From: Corella eumyota
Lineage: Eukaryota > Chordata > Ascidiacea > Phlebobranchia > Corellidae
DNA length: 64,000 nucleotides
Direction: 5' to 3'
NCBI GenBank assembly: GCA_963082875.1
Contig: OY720102.1
Location: forward strand, 7,068,001 to 7,132,000
In this document: positions 28,780 to 42,800 of the stretch, piece after piece
Layout of the letters: each line of letters opens with the position of its first letter
Position numbering within the stretch: the first letter of the stretch is position 1
Position numbers and translations under genes: made by a program
Notes under the pieces: model-generated
Databases searched by the model: none
What the model saw: the letters and a program-made list of their open reading frames with translations, nothing else
What the model was told of the DNA's origin: nothing

Positions 28780-28950
28780 CCAAATTTTTTTATCAAATGT
28801 ACACATAAATATGAAAGCAAAACTTAATTTTTATACAAGTATTAATACTATAAAGACATTAAAATATTAAAATTTTTTATCAAATGTACGAATGAACATG
28901 AATGCAAAACTTAATTTTTATACAAGTATTAATAATAGAAGTCATAATAA
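28780..28950 (+). repeat. About 80-bp tandem duplication
   Basis: Two copies of a unit containing TTTTTTATCAAATGTACA and GCAAAACTTAATTTTTATAC, just downstream of VIPAS39. Confidence 0.75.
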
Positions 28951-28994
28951 TATAAAACTACATCCAATGAAAATTAATTTCTAGAAAAAAATAT

Positions 28995-30665
28995 AAGATT
29001 AAAAAGAATGTTTTTTAAAAAAAAATTTTTACTGCAAGATGGTGCACAAGAATCGTTTTTTTTTTAATTTTTTTTTTATAAAAACGTGATTTTTAGATTG
29101 TTAAAAACAGGTTTAAAACCTTAGAATGGCTTATAGTAGACTGTAAAAGCCTTTTTTGCAAAAAATGCCCAAATTTTTTTTTTATTTTCGGCCAAATTTA
29201 GCAAAAACACCAAGGCTATATACCCTTGTAGAAAATGCCAAAAAATCACTGTTTTGGAGGGAGAAAAAGTAAGTCGCCGAAATTTGACAAAAACTTGATT
29301 TTAAGGACATTTTTTTTAAATAAAATTAGACTAAAAGAAACTTTTTTGCCTCAAAATTTCCTTTTTTTTAATTTTATAATTATTTTTTTTAATTTTATAA
29401 TCATTTTTTTACTGCAAGATGGTGCACGAGAGTCGCTTTTTTTCAAATTTTATTTTTTGATAAAAACGTGATTTTTCAATTGTTAAAAACAGGTTAAAAA
29501 CGTTAGAATGGCTTATAGTAAACTGTTAATGCCTTTTTTGCAAAAAAATACTAAAATAATTTTTTTTCATTTTTGGCCAAATTTAGAAAAAACACCAAGG
29601 TTATAATACCCTTGTAGAAAATGCCAAAAATCGCTGTTTTAAGGGAAAAAAGTAAGTTGCAGAAATTCGACAAAAACTTGATTTTAAAGACGTTTAATTG
29701 ACTAAAATTAGATTAAAAGAAATTTTTTTGCCCCAAAATGCCCAAAAATCCTTTTTTTTTAATTTTATAATTTCTTTTTTTTTTTAATTATTTTGTTCCT
29801 GCAAGATGGTGCACGAGTTTCGTTTTTTTTGGGGACGCGGAATTTGAGGGAATGGAAAATGAAGGAACGGAAATTGAAGGAACGGAAAATAAAGGAACCG
29901 GAAAATGAAGGAACGGAAAATGAAGGAACCGGAATATGAAGGAACGGAAAATGAAGGAACCGGAAAATGAAGGAACGGAAAATGAAGGAACTGGAAAATG
30001 AAGGAACGGAAAATGAAGGAACCGGAAAATGAAGGAACGGAAATTGAAGGAAAGTGAAAAAAGGAGAGGCGGAATCTTAAAAAATAAAACGCGGAAATTC
30101 CGTTGACTGTTTATTTGTATTTAAGTCAATATTATTTTAGAAATAAACGGGCATTTTATAGAAGAGAGTTAGGGTATGCTATTGCTGGGATAATAAAAAT
30201 TAACTTATTATCGCTTGTCAGTTCTCGAATAAATGACAGTAATCCTAAATAAACAGTCAACGGTATTTCCGCGTTTTAGTATTTAAGATTCCGCCCTCTC
30301 CTTTTTTGCTTTCCTTCATTTTCCGGTTCCTTCATTTTCCGTTTCCTTCATTTTCCGTTCCTTCATTTTCCGGTTCCTTCATTTTCGGTTCCTTCATTTT
30401 CCGGTTCCTTCATTTTCCGTTCCTTCATTTTCCGGTTCCTTCATTTTCCGTTCCTTCATTTTCCGTTCCTTCAATTTCCATTCCCTCATTTTCAGTCGAC
30501 CCTTTTTTTTTCAAATTTTATTTTTTAATAAAAACGTAATTTTTTAATTGTTAAAAATAGGTTTGAAACGTTAAAATGGCTTATAGTAAACTGTAAGTGC
30601 CTTTTTTGCAAAAAAATGCCAAAATACTTTTTTTTCATTTTCGGCCAATTTAGCAAAACTTTTGA
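28995..30665 (+). repeat. About 380-bp tandem repeat array, left block
   Basis: Successive units start with (A/C)CTGCAAGATGGTGCACGAG at 29031, 29411 and 29798, a period of 380-387 bp. Each contains ACGTGATTTTT, CCTTTTTTGCAAAAAA, TATACCCTTGTAGAAAATGC and GTCG(C)(C/A)GAAATT(C/T)GACAAAAA. The third unit is split by the foldback element at about 29831-30500 and resumes at about 30500. AT-rich, with no coding potential. Confidence 0.85.
29831..30500. mobile_element. Foldback-type element with minisatellite arms
   Basis: The two arms are reverse complements. The left arm (29831-30123) carries about 12 alternating 15/16-bp units GGAACGGAAAATGAA and GGAACCGGAAAATGAA, followed by GGCGGAATCTTAAAAAATAA and CCGTTGACTGTTTATTT. 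The right arm (30239-30500) has the same items in reverse order and complement. About 115 bp of unique sequence separates them. Both outer ends read GGG...GAGGGAATGGAAA. There is no ORF with domain character; the long ORFs across it are repeat translations. It sits inside one unit of the 380-bp array, so it inserted after that array formed. Confidence 0.75.
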
Positions 30666-30820
30666 TTAAGTTATATGTAGTGGATATACTTTACAGTTGG
30701 TAAATATTTAAATGCAATATTGCTTTTTTAAACCATTGGTATAAAGTTAAGAAAAACACGTGGTTAGTTATTTAGAAGAGCTATTTGTGCGTAGATAACA
30801 ATCTGACGTAACAATAAATA

Positions 30821-33800
30821 ATGCTTTCGTACAAAAAGAAAATCAACACTGGGCCTCCTACTTCGAGCATTAAGATGGCTCACTTTGACTTGTGTGCAGA
30901 CTTACCCGTTCTACAGCCTGTAGAACAGCACGACACTATACCAGACATGACGTCACAGGATATCATGACGTTGCAAAAGAAACCTTTCCTGGCCCGCGCT
31001 GCATCCTTGAATGGGAGCTCTGGGTCCTCTGGGAGTTCTGGCTTCCTGGAGCTTTCCAGATGCAGGTTTGAGTGTTTGGACTAGGGGCGGGGGAGACCGA
31101 AAGGAATAAAAGAGGTCCCGGTACCCAACCCGAGCTGGCGGGTTCCAATTTGTTACAGGTTTAATGTTTTACTGTTACTTTAATATTAAAAGCATAACCT
31201 AAAAAGTCTGTAAATTAGCAGTGAATATGTTCGACAACATTTTAAATGACCATATTGTTTATGTTTTAGCAACTAAAGCATGATGACCATTGTTTTAGTA
31301 TTGGCTGATGTTAGCTTATCGTATTATTTTGTTATTGTGTGTTAGTTGTGCTTGTGATGACACTATTATATTGTTCAAATACGAAGCAAAAGTACAACAA
31401 TATATTCAAAATTTGCAACTTAAATAAATCATTCACTAGTTAAATAGACCAAACATTTCGTAACCTATTTATGGCGCTGTTTTATTCACTTAACTATTGT
31501 TTTGTAATAATTTGGTCGCCATGCAAACAAAACTTTTAAAATTTTCGTAACCTAGCCTTGTTCATATCTACAATCTGTAATTATAGTTCAAAATCTTAGA
31601 TTTCGAAACATATTGATATTGTCAGTATTATTTTTATAATTCTTAGTTATCCGAATTTTGATTCAAAATAACTTTTGATCATGTAAATACAAGGTTCTGA
31701 AATTTTATTATGTTGTTTATAATAATATTGTATTCCAATCGTCCTATTTATAAAATTTAATTATTACTTTTTACTAATTGCTTGTTAATTTATAAAAATT
31801 TAAAGATCGTTATTAGGTTTTCAAATTTTGCTTCGTTTTGAATTCTCAAAAAAGGATTAAAAATTTAATTTTTCTTTGTTTATTATATTTAAATTCTTGT
31901 TTGTTTATTAAATATTAAAGTTCGATATTAAGCATTAAATTTTAAGTATAATGTGTTTTATAATATATGAAGATAAAAAACGTATTTAAAAAAATAGTTT
32001 TCGTTTATTTAACATATTTAAATGCTTGTTTATTTAATAAAAATCGAAAATCAATTTTAGGAATTTAAAATTTAGTTTAATGTATATCCTGATATTGACA
32101 ACTTAAAACTGGGTTAAAATATAAACTTTTGTTTGTATAATATACTTGTTTGTTTACTAAAAATCAAAGATATGTGATATTATTAATTAATGTTTATGCA
32201 TATCTTTTTTTATTTATAAAAATTTATGCTACTAATAATCAAATAATTCCGAACCATATTTTATTCATCAAATAAATCTAGTTATAAAATTATTTTCGGC
32301 ATTTTCTACAAGGGTATATAGAAAATGTCTTGTAGAATGTGCCGAAAATCGATGTTTTGGGGGAAAAAGTAAGTCACCAAAATTTGACAAAAACATGATT
32401 TTAAAGATGTTAAACTGACTTATGTTAGATTAAAAGATTTTTTTTGCCTCAAAATGCCCAAAATTCGTTTTTTTAATTTTATAAATTTTTTTTTATTGCA
32501 AGATAGTGCACGAGAGTCGATTTTATTTTTAATTTTATTTTTTGATAAAAAAGTGATTTTTAAATAGGTAAAAACAGGTTTAAAACGTTAGGATGGCTTA
32601 TAGTAGACTGTAAGGGCCTTTTTTGCAAAAAAATACTAAAATATTTTTTTTTTCGTTTTTGACCAAATTTAGCAAAAAGACCAAGGTTCTTGTATATATA
32701 CCCTTGTAGAAAATGCCAAAAATCGCTGTTTTGAGGGAAAAAAGTAAGTCGCAGAAATTCGACAAAAACTTGATTTTAAAGACGTTAAACTTATATTACA
32801 TTAAAAGGATTTTTTTTGCCACAAAGAGTCTAAAATTCTATTTTTGAATTAATGTCGCAAAATTTATTTTTAAAACGGTTAAAAGACGGGAGCTTTTAAA
32901 ATTTTACGACTACGGCTTTTGGCCTCATTTATATTTATATGTCTTAGAATATATTTATTTATTATAAATATAAACATATATTTAATAAAATATAATATTT
33001 CAGACAGAGATTAAAGTATTCGTTTTATTTTATAAAAGCTATTAATTAAAATTTTACAGTAATAGAAATCTTGTAATAAAATTACTTTAATTAATTAATG
33101 TAACTAAGCAACTGACGCTATTCGAAGTTTTATAACGTTAAATGTAATGGGTAAGTTCGCCATTGTTATATAACCGTTAAAGTCCTAAATTCTAATTAAT
33201 AAGAACTAACATTAAAATATTAATAAATAAAAAAAAATTCAGATAAAATTGCACGTTGGTAAAAGTACATAAGATTTAGTAGAAGGGTTTGATTTGCTTT
33301 GGCAAAAGGAGCAAATTACTAAATTATGTTCAGACTAAGCTTATTTAAAAATAGTCTGCTTGTAAATTAAAAAAAATAGTATACTGGTACTGTCAGACTT
33401 TATCGTTTTAGGCATTGGTTTTGCTAAAACATAGAAAAACAACATAATTTTTAAGTCACATAAAGATTTTTTTACTTTTTACAGGCTAACAATGAGAGAA
33501 AACATGTTTACAAATATTAGTGTTAACGAAACTGTAACTATACCCTCAACTGAATCAATAAGCTTCAAAGACGAAATTTCAAATGAAGAAACAAAATCAA
33601 ATCGTAGCAAAACAAGCTCACCTGAAAAAGAACTAAACAGACTTTCATGTTTAACAATTTCTGAATCAAACCAAAACAGCAAAAATATCGAAAAAAATGT
33701 GGTCAAAACTGTAAACTTAAATTCGTCGATTTTCACTTATAGTGGTAGCAAACCTGGTCAACAGACCATACAGGATTGTAATAATAACATTGCGCCCATC

Positions 33801-36800
33801 AATACTTTATTATCTTCTGACTCAAATTCTTCGGAGCCTCCTAACTGTAAAAAAGAGGAAAATGTGAACGCTATAAGTTTAACTAACAACAATCTATTAA
33901 CAGGTATGTTTACACACATATTTTCTGGACCTTTTTTAAATTTTTGTTTTTATAGTTGTCAAAAATGGGTTTAATCTGTAAATGCTATAGCAGTTGGTAC
34001 TTAAAAATTTCCTAGTATTTGCATGGTGTAGTGTTTATATTCCTGGGCATTAAAGTATTATGTTAAGGTTGAACCCCACTGTTTTTGTGTTGCAACATCT
34101 TTAGGTTAGGTTCAACAATATTAACTTCTGTCTGTTAAAAATAATTAGCTTGTTGAAATGAGGTTTATGATAAAAAATAATCCCATTGCATCTTAAATTT
34201 TTTACACATTAATAAAACTAGATTTACACAACTAAAAATACATTAACTAGAGTTTAAAAAAAATATCATATTAAAATTCTGATTTCAAACCTGAAAAAAT
34301 TATTAGCTTATATTTTTATGCATAGCGTTACAGTATAACTTGGCATGGTCACCTAACCAAAAAACAAACACATTCATTTCCTTTTTTCTTTTGTTTAGAT
34401 GTAATAGAAGAAGAGCCTGGTGAGAATGACCATCACGTCCCTATTAAGAAACCAGACGATGCAATTTCTGTCACCTGTTCCAGTCCATCCAGGAAAAAGA
34501 AGAAAAAGAAAAAAAGGTATGCTACAATCTAAGTAGAATTTTGTCTTTAAATCTTTGGCCTAGCCACATTTTAATTTTATATTGATGTACCTAATTTTGC
34601 AATTAGATGGATTGGAATTTGTACAAGCAACTGCAAATATGAAAGTGGTATGTTAATGCAAAAAAATTAAATTTGATAAACATTATCGTAGTTTATGTTT
34701 GTTGGCATGGTATAGTAGTCAAAACTTTTACAACATAAGGTCATTTGCTCGATTCCCACTGCTTTTATGCAATGGCGAAAAAAAAATACAAGCACCTTTG
34801 AGCCTATTTTCCCCATACGAGCACCAAAACAGAGTTTAAAAATTGTTTAAATATTTAAAGTTCGTAGAATGAGTAGAAGACATGGCATGAGAGAAGTAAG
34901 TGAAGATGAAGAATGGACGATATTTTGGACCGATTATTCTGTATCGCTTGAAAGGGTCATGGAGATGAAACGTTTTCAGGTAAAATAGCTCTTTTAGAAA
35001 AAAAAAATGCAAACAAGTAAATGCTGTTATACAATTGTTGTAATTAAAAAGTTGTTGTATTTAAACAAAAAAAAGGTTATGTCAACAGTATTTTTGGTTT
35101 TCTATACTTCCAATTTTTTTTAAACCGTGAACAGCATTATGTTTATTTTAATCATTTAATATTTGTTTAGGAAAATATAATTAGTTTTAAGGTTTTCGTA
35201 AATATCATGTGTAATCAAAGGTTTTGAAATGATAATTAATATATCTCAGACTCCCAAAACTAAATTTGAATACCTTACTGATTTGTTTGCTTCGTATGGC
35301 CTCTCTTTAATGTTAATTATTCTATTAGATTTCAATTGGTTGGGAAATTAAGTAGCGGACCTTTTTGTAGTGAAGTATGCTCTTCATTGTATGACGACTT
35401 TCTAATTAGATTAACACACAAACTATTGTTTTAATTACAATTGTTATCTTTGCTTTTAGGGTATACTTAAGTTTTTTTGATTTTTTATAGCTTATAGATT
35501 TGTTTATGCCTTAAATGTAAATCTAGTTCGATAAAAATTTCATTTGTTTATAAGCCTATCTATTAAAGCTGTTATTACTTTAAAGGGCACTATATGGTGC
35601 TTGGTTTAATTTCTTATTTGTGTATTTTAAAAGAGCTCTCTAGTAAACTAATATTGATATTTATTTAAAGCATGTTTATAGTTATTTATATAGATATAAA
35701 CATTTTTTTTTAAGAGTATCTAAGTTAGCATTTTATAATATTACTGTAATCATAAAACATACCATTTATACAAAAAATTGTGCTTTTATTTAAAATTATA
35801 TGTATGCTCATTGTAGCTGTTATTAGTTCAAAAAAATATAATTTTTTTTAGAAAATAAATCATTTTCCGGGAATGAACGAAATTTGCCGCAAAGATTTTC
35901 TTGCGAGAAATCTTAACCGACTACACAAACTATTTCCAAAGGAATATTCCTGTTTTCCGAAAACGTGGTGCCTGCCTGCAGAGTAAGTGGCCCTCATAAT
36001 TCATTGTGAGCTAACAATGGGTTATTGTCGCTGAAAACAAACAATTATTGGAGTTATACTTTCATAATGGTTCAATAGCCGTTGACAAAAACAATTTTGG
36101 TTATTTGGGATAAGTTTTAAGTGTGTTTGTCTACGTGAAAAATGACCTCATTTATTATTGGCCTATTGACTTAATCTGTCATTGTATTTTTGATCCGAAA
36201 TATTAGCTTTAATGAAGTTTATTAATCTTAAAGACTTTAATAAAGTTACGTGAAGTAAGAATTGGAGTACTATACAATTTTTTTTTTTTTAATTATAAAT
36301 GTTTTTGTACACTTCCTTTAAATTTTGAAATTTAAATAAAGTTTGGTGTTTTTTTTTATTAAATATAGTTTTGTTTTTTAAATTTTTAAATTTAAATATA
36401 CTACTGTGGGTTTTTGTTTACATTTTAAATATAGTTTAGTGGGTTTTTGTTTACAATTTAAATATAGTTTTGTGGGTTTCTGTTTACAATTTAAATATAG
36501 TTTGTGGGTTTTTGTTTACAATTTGAATATAGTTTTGTAAATTTTGTTTTTGTTAGTTTTATTTTATATTTCATTTGAAACATTGTTTAATATTTGTTTA
36601 CACTAAAACTGTATTTAAAATGTTTTACATGCCATGTTAATTAAAACAACCCTTTCTTTTTAGTTACAGCGACTTCCAAGCTTATTGCCGCACCAAGAAA
36701 AACAAAACTTTTATTTGTAAACCAGAAAGTGGTTGCCAAGGAAAAGGAATTTTCCTAACCAGGAATCCGAAAGACATGAAGCCTGGAGAGCATATGATAT

Positions 36801-39800
36801 GTCAGCAGTATGTCAACAAGGTTTGTGTATTAAAGTTTTTCTTATGTAGAAAGGGAAATTTTAACAACATACTTTAAATATAGTGCCATGTAACTTTAGG
36901 GCCTAGGCTATAAGTTAACTTGTTAAAACTGGATTTTGTTTAAAGGATGTTTTTATTGATTTAATCTAATTATTATAGAATATTTTTTTCTGTATATAAA
37001 TCCAATATAAAGTTATTATGTCTACCTACTCAAAATTTCTTTAAATATCTTATACTATATCTTAATACTACTCTCTCTATAAATATCTCATTACAATATC
37101 GTAATAGTACTTAGTCTTAAAATATATCCATACTATATCTAAATACTACTAAATTTTTGAATATCCAAATAAATTATTCAAAGAATTTTTAAATTGATTT
37201 TCAAAATAATTTTACTATTCTAGTGTTTAACTATTGATGGTTTCAAGTTTGACTTTCGGTTGTACGTTCTCGTGACATCGTGTGACCCTTTCCGTATATT
37301 TATGTACAAGGAAGGTCTTGGAAGGTTTGCTACGAAGAAATACCAAGAACCTAACAACCATAATATGGTAAGATTTTTCATGTCTAAGCATCTAAAATAG
37401 GATCATATTTTTTAGGGATATTTTTCAAGGACATGTTTAATTATTAATATATGGTAGTCTTTTGTATTGGCCTTTATTTAATTGTACTATTTAAGGGCTC
37501 TATTATTTTTTTTGTTAAGCTATAATACCAGTACAGTACAAGTACATGATGGTGTATTAAATAAGTACATAAAAGTGTATTGAATGTTTTTTTCATATTT
37601 TATTTATTTTTTGTTGAAAGTATAATAATGTGGTGCAGCTGTTAATGTCATTGACATAAATACACAGTCTCTGAGTTTGATTCCTACTGTTGCCAAGTGG
37701 GCAGTTTTTTCTGAGTTCTTTTACTAGTGATTGTTGTAGTATGGTAGCAACTTTCAAATAATTTTGGTTACGTTAATTAACCCCCGCACCACAAACAACA
37801 GTTTTATTTATTTTGTAGGCCTTTAAATTGGACAAACCTATAAAAATTGCTAAGCTCCATTATATTTAGATAAATACAATAACTTTTATAATTGTAATTA
37901 TTCTAGGATGAGGTATGTATGCATTTGACGAACTACGCCATCAATAAAAACAGCGACGATTTTGTGAGAGATGACGAATCAGGAAGTAAAAGAAAACTTG
38001 AGACTGTTTGCCGCTGGTTAGAAGAACATGGTTACGACGTCAAAAAAATGTGGGCTAATATTGAAGTGAGTTTTTTTTTCAACATTTAAAATTTCAATTA
38101 ATTTTCTTTTTTTAAACTCTTGAATTGTTTAAATAACTTTTTTTAATTGAAAATTAATTAAAAAAGTTTTTTGATATTTTACATTGTTTTTTCATACCAA
38201 CAAGTCTAAGTTTTTAAATTAAATTTAACAATTTTTTAGTTAACTTTTTAAAAAAGTTAACTAAAAAATTGTTAAATTTAATAAATTTAAGGAACACTTT
38301 GGTTTTTTAATTGTTTAGGTAAAAAAATATTTTTAGGTCATTTATAAACTTTGGTTATATTGACTCACTGTTTATTTTTTTACATACACAATAGAACAGT
38401 TTGTAAGCAATGAAAAAAGAACAATAACATTTCTAAAAGTATTGTAGTTTTTATTTGTGACCCTTCAAAGACGTCCTGTAGTTGTAAAAACTTATTAATT
38501 TATAGTAAATCCTAATTGGCAACTGGTCAGCGTAGCATGGTTCAAATTTAATGAGTTAAAATAGTTTTAAATTTATTATAACTTTATGGTTAAAAATATT
38601 GACTAAATATTGCAATCTCGGCATTTATATTTTTTCATTTTTTTTTTAATTTAATCTGATTTAAATTGAAATACCAAAATGTTTGTGGTTAATGTTTTGG
38701 TAATTTTAAAGGCAGTTAAATTTAAAAGTTTATTGTTCAAGTATTTGTTATGACATGGTTTTTATCTCTAAGCTAAATACAACTTCTCTGTTTAAGTACC
38801 CATTTAATAAAATGTCAAAATTTTATGAAACTTGTAAAACCTGTTAATATTAAGTTTGTAATTTTAAACAAATTCAAAAACTTTTAAGGATGTGGTGATC
38901 AAGACACTTATTTCTGCACATCCAATCTTGAAACACAATTACCGAACTTGTTTTCCCAACCATTTAAGGGGAAGTGCTTGCTTCGAGATTCTAGGGTTTG
39001 ACGTTATGCTTGACAAAAAACTGAAAGCCTGGTTACTGGAGGTAAATGAAAGAGTCTTCTTTGAGCATATTTTTTGTCAAAATTAAAAAAGTTAAATGTT
39101 AAGAATTATTTTTTTTAATTTACTTTGCAATGAGCACCAATTATTAAGGCTTTTATTAAGCATTGTCCTATTTTTTTTGTTGGACATAATTGTACTATGT
39201 GATGGTTATATAGTTTTAAGCAATTCATTGTTTGTACTAACTTTCATTAAGTCAAAAAGGAAATGGACAAGTTCAAAATTAGGAAATATCAATAGGTCTT
39301 TATTATTGTAACTGGCAAAGGCAACTACAGACTGGTTTAAAGTGACAATAGTATTTTGTTCATAGTGATACTATTACAATATTTCAATTTTCTTTTTTCT
39401 GTAATAAATCAATATGAAAATGTATTTAAAAAATTAATTTGGTTTCACTAGGTCAACCATTCTCCCTCGTTTCACACGGATGCAAAACTTGACAAAGATG
39501 TCAAGGAGGGATTGCTTCTCGACACACTTAACCTCCTTGACCTAAGATCAATCGATCGCAAGAAGTGTCTGGAAGAAGATCGGCGAAGAGTCAAGGACAG
39601 ATTGATGTCAAAACCAAAATCAAGAGAATCAAGGTGAATTAAGATGATTTAGAATTTGTTATACAAAAATTAAGGCACAACCGTTATTTTAGAGCTATTT
39701 TAGTCCTTAAATTAAAATTTTTGTAAATATCTTTTAGAAGTGTAATTATAATCAACATATTTTAGTTTGAAACAAGTTTCTTAACAAAAAGATAGACTTT

Positions 39801-42800
39801 GTAAATGCTATCTTAAATCTTGATAATACCATTTTCATATATTAATGTAAGTAGACCAATTTTTCAGCCTTAACATGACCTAATCTTTAGTTGACTTAGC
39901 CAGTTTTAGACGTTGTTGACCGCGTAGTTTTGCCCAATTAACTTGTGAGTAGGTTTTATTACATACTTACTGTTAAATGTCCATAAATAACAGTGGAAAA
40001 TATTCTATATTTTTGTTTAGGTTGGAAGAAATAAAAACTACCCAAAACCAGTATTTAGACTCAATTGAAAAATACGAGAACGATCACATGGGAGGGTTTC
40101 GGCGAATTTACCCAATTGCTGGGCACGAGAAATACGACCAGTATTTTGAGAACAGTTGTTCCCTGTTTCAAACCACAGCAGCAGCCAAGGCAAGGGAAGA
40201 AGCAGCAAAGTAAGATTTAAAAAATGTCTACGGTCAGGTTTTTAATGTTAAAGTACGGTTGCAACTCTTAATAGTATTTGCCAGCGATAATTTACATGCG
40301 TACCATAACGGAATTTTTTTATTTTGTTGGCCTATAAATTAACCATACATTTATATATTATTCACTTAGCTCCATTATATATAGATTACAACGAGAGGAA
40401 ATTAGGATAAAGAATGAGAAGAGAGATGCTATGTTAAAGGGGAAACCTTATAGACCGGATACTAAACGAGAAGCTGGGGAATCGAGCGGAGATAAAAAAA
40501 CACATTCCGGAATTGTCCCGTTCCGATATAGACCTATGACCCGACAGTTGACTGTAAGTATTTCGATTTATACAGTTTGTTATGCTACATGCATTATTTA
40601 AAGGCCTTGTGGACATCTTGTTTTACTGAATGTTAAAAGCCTTATAGGCTTTGAAGACATTTGAAGTCCTGTAGATATTTGTCTTGTTTTTTTACTTGAT
40701 TTTAAAGGATTTTAAATTGGTCACTAGCAATGTTACATTGTAGCGACCTTTGAATCTTATAGATGTAAACCCCTGTTTTATTTTAAAATGATAACTAATT
40801 TGGCACTTAATATAATTAGCTTTTTTTTGCTATTATTATTATCATTATTATTTTTTTAATAACAAAAAATAATTTATGTAAAAATTCTAATTTTTTTCAG
40901 CAGACTCTTTCCCGGCAGTATAGTCCCGAAGTCAAAATTGTAGTGGATACCTCTAAGCCAGTCGATATTAGTGAAGATGAGGAACTGGAGAGGATAAGTG
41001 GACTTCTCCAACGCGACTCACTGATCCGAAGCTTGGGAGTGGTGGAGCAAGTTCACCGCCTGCTCCACTGTACTCCGGGAACAACCGGGATCACGAAAAG
41101 TGTGTTACCCCAGGTTAGAAATTTTTTTTGTAACAATTAATTTAATCAATTTTGAATATTCAATCAAATCATTTTTTTTAATTAAATAATCTCGCCGTAA
41201 AAGTGTCAAAGAAAGTTCAAAAAGTTAAAGGAATTTGTTTTTTTAAAGCAAATAATAAAACTAGATTATTTTTAATAAAAGCTTTTTAGAAAGTAGCCTT
41301 TATTTTAGTGTTTAGTAAAAACCCCACACATAGATTTGTTCTACTAATTATATAAAGGAATTTAGCATTAAGATACTTTTAACAGGTTTTAAGATAATTA
41401 AGCAATGCTTTGTCAAGTAAGAATTAAATGTCGTTTAGGTTAGAAGTCTCATATATTAGTAAGTCATCGCAGCTTTAGACTCTATAGATTTGTACCTCAT
41501 TACTTAACCTAGTTATTTTTAACAGAACAATGCTTACCAGTCCAGTCTTCCGTTAGGCGTATGCAACATTACGAGCATGGCGATTCCCACTGCACAAAGG
41601 TGTATACTACCCGACAAACATCCTTCCATGCTTTACAGCAATTTCTTATTTGCGAATCAAAATAGCCTAAACAAAAACTGGTATTTACAAGAAGTGCGAG
41701 GCAAGGAGAAACCCTTTGCGAAAATGCAGGAACTTAGAGTCCTGGCTGTGTCGAGACAGAAGCCTAGAGTACAGGCTAAGGTAGATAGCACGAAGGTTGT
41801 TCAGCAGTTAAGATGGAGAAGCCACTCAGAGAGCCATAGAATCTACACAGGCGACGCGTTTAATTTACCGGCCGATTTAAGTCTAGCATGGCACAATACG
41901 TTTTCCGGGGGGCTAAAATCTAGCTGTGTTCCAGTCGTCAGCGGCACCAAAAACGCGTTCAGCAGCCCTTCGACCAGCAGGAGCGGTAGCCTCCATCCCT
42001 TGTCAGCACCCAATAGTTTTATCAAGTTAAAAAAGGACAACAACAGTACAGTCGACTATAGACTTGTCCGAAAGAAAGCTGAACAAAAGATAGCCAAAAA
42101 TCCAGTACCAGCCCCGTCTCATTACCTTAAAATTAGTTCAAAAGCAACTAGCAAGAATGTTAGAGGAAAATTAAGTGACCAGTTGCTTTTGTACGAAAGA
42201 GAAAGTAACAGGGGCCCACTTAAACGATATTAAGCGAGTCAAGTACGTAACCTGGTCTTGTTGTCATTGATTTACAATTAACGGCCGAAAGACAGTAGCC
42301 CAGCCATTTCTTTATTCGTCTCATTTCTAAATGACATGTTTAAAGCCGAGTGGTTAAACTGGTGAAACATGTGAAAAAAAGACTACGCCAATTTTTTGTA
42401 TTTGTACTTTAAGAATTGCGATATTAAATATTTATCCACGTTTTCCGATCAAACGCACTGCTTTAAAAGTGTTCACTTATTGTAATACCGTAGCACTACA
42501 CCTGTTTAAAATAGAACATATATTTTCTATTTATGTCGTTGTGTTTACCGGTTGTACTTACATCGAAATAAAAGTATACTCTGTGTTGTGCCGACCGCCT
42601 CTTTTGCCCGGTAACATTTGTTCATCGAAATTCGATTGTGCTTTACAGGAATACGACAAGGTGAGACAGAACCTGGAATACCATCAGCAACAGCACCAGC
42701 ACATACTCAGCGCTCGAGCCAACGACATAATACCGCCTATTGTAATCAATTCCAGTCTGCGCACGCACAACCACTCGCTTGTTGTGCCTCTAAACAGAAG

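Larger units (their letters stand above)
28441..30820. other. Intergenic, mostly tandem array and foldback element
   Basis: Holds the VIPAS39 3' UTR (AATAAA 28658-28663), an approximately 80-bp duplication at 28780-28950, a 380-bp tandem array and a foldback element. No coding exon before 30821. Confidence 0.7.

Noticed and set aside
30306-30539. ORF with HFPVPSFSVPSFS-type repeats
   Set aside because: It is the translation of the minisatellite arm of the foldback element and reads through into the array, not a gene.
42340-42375. GCCGAGTGGTTAA motif resembling a tRNA-Ser/Leu A box
   Set aside because: No B box or acceptor stem follows. The sequence forms only a short ACATGTTT/AAACATGT hairpin.
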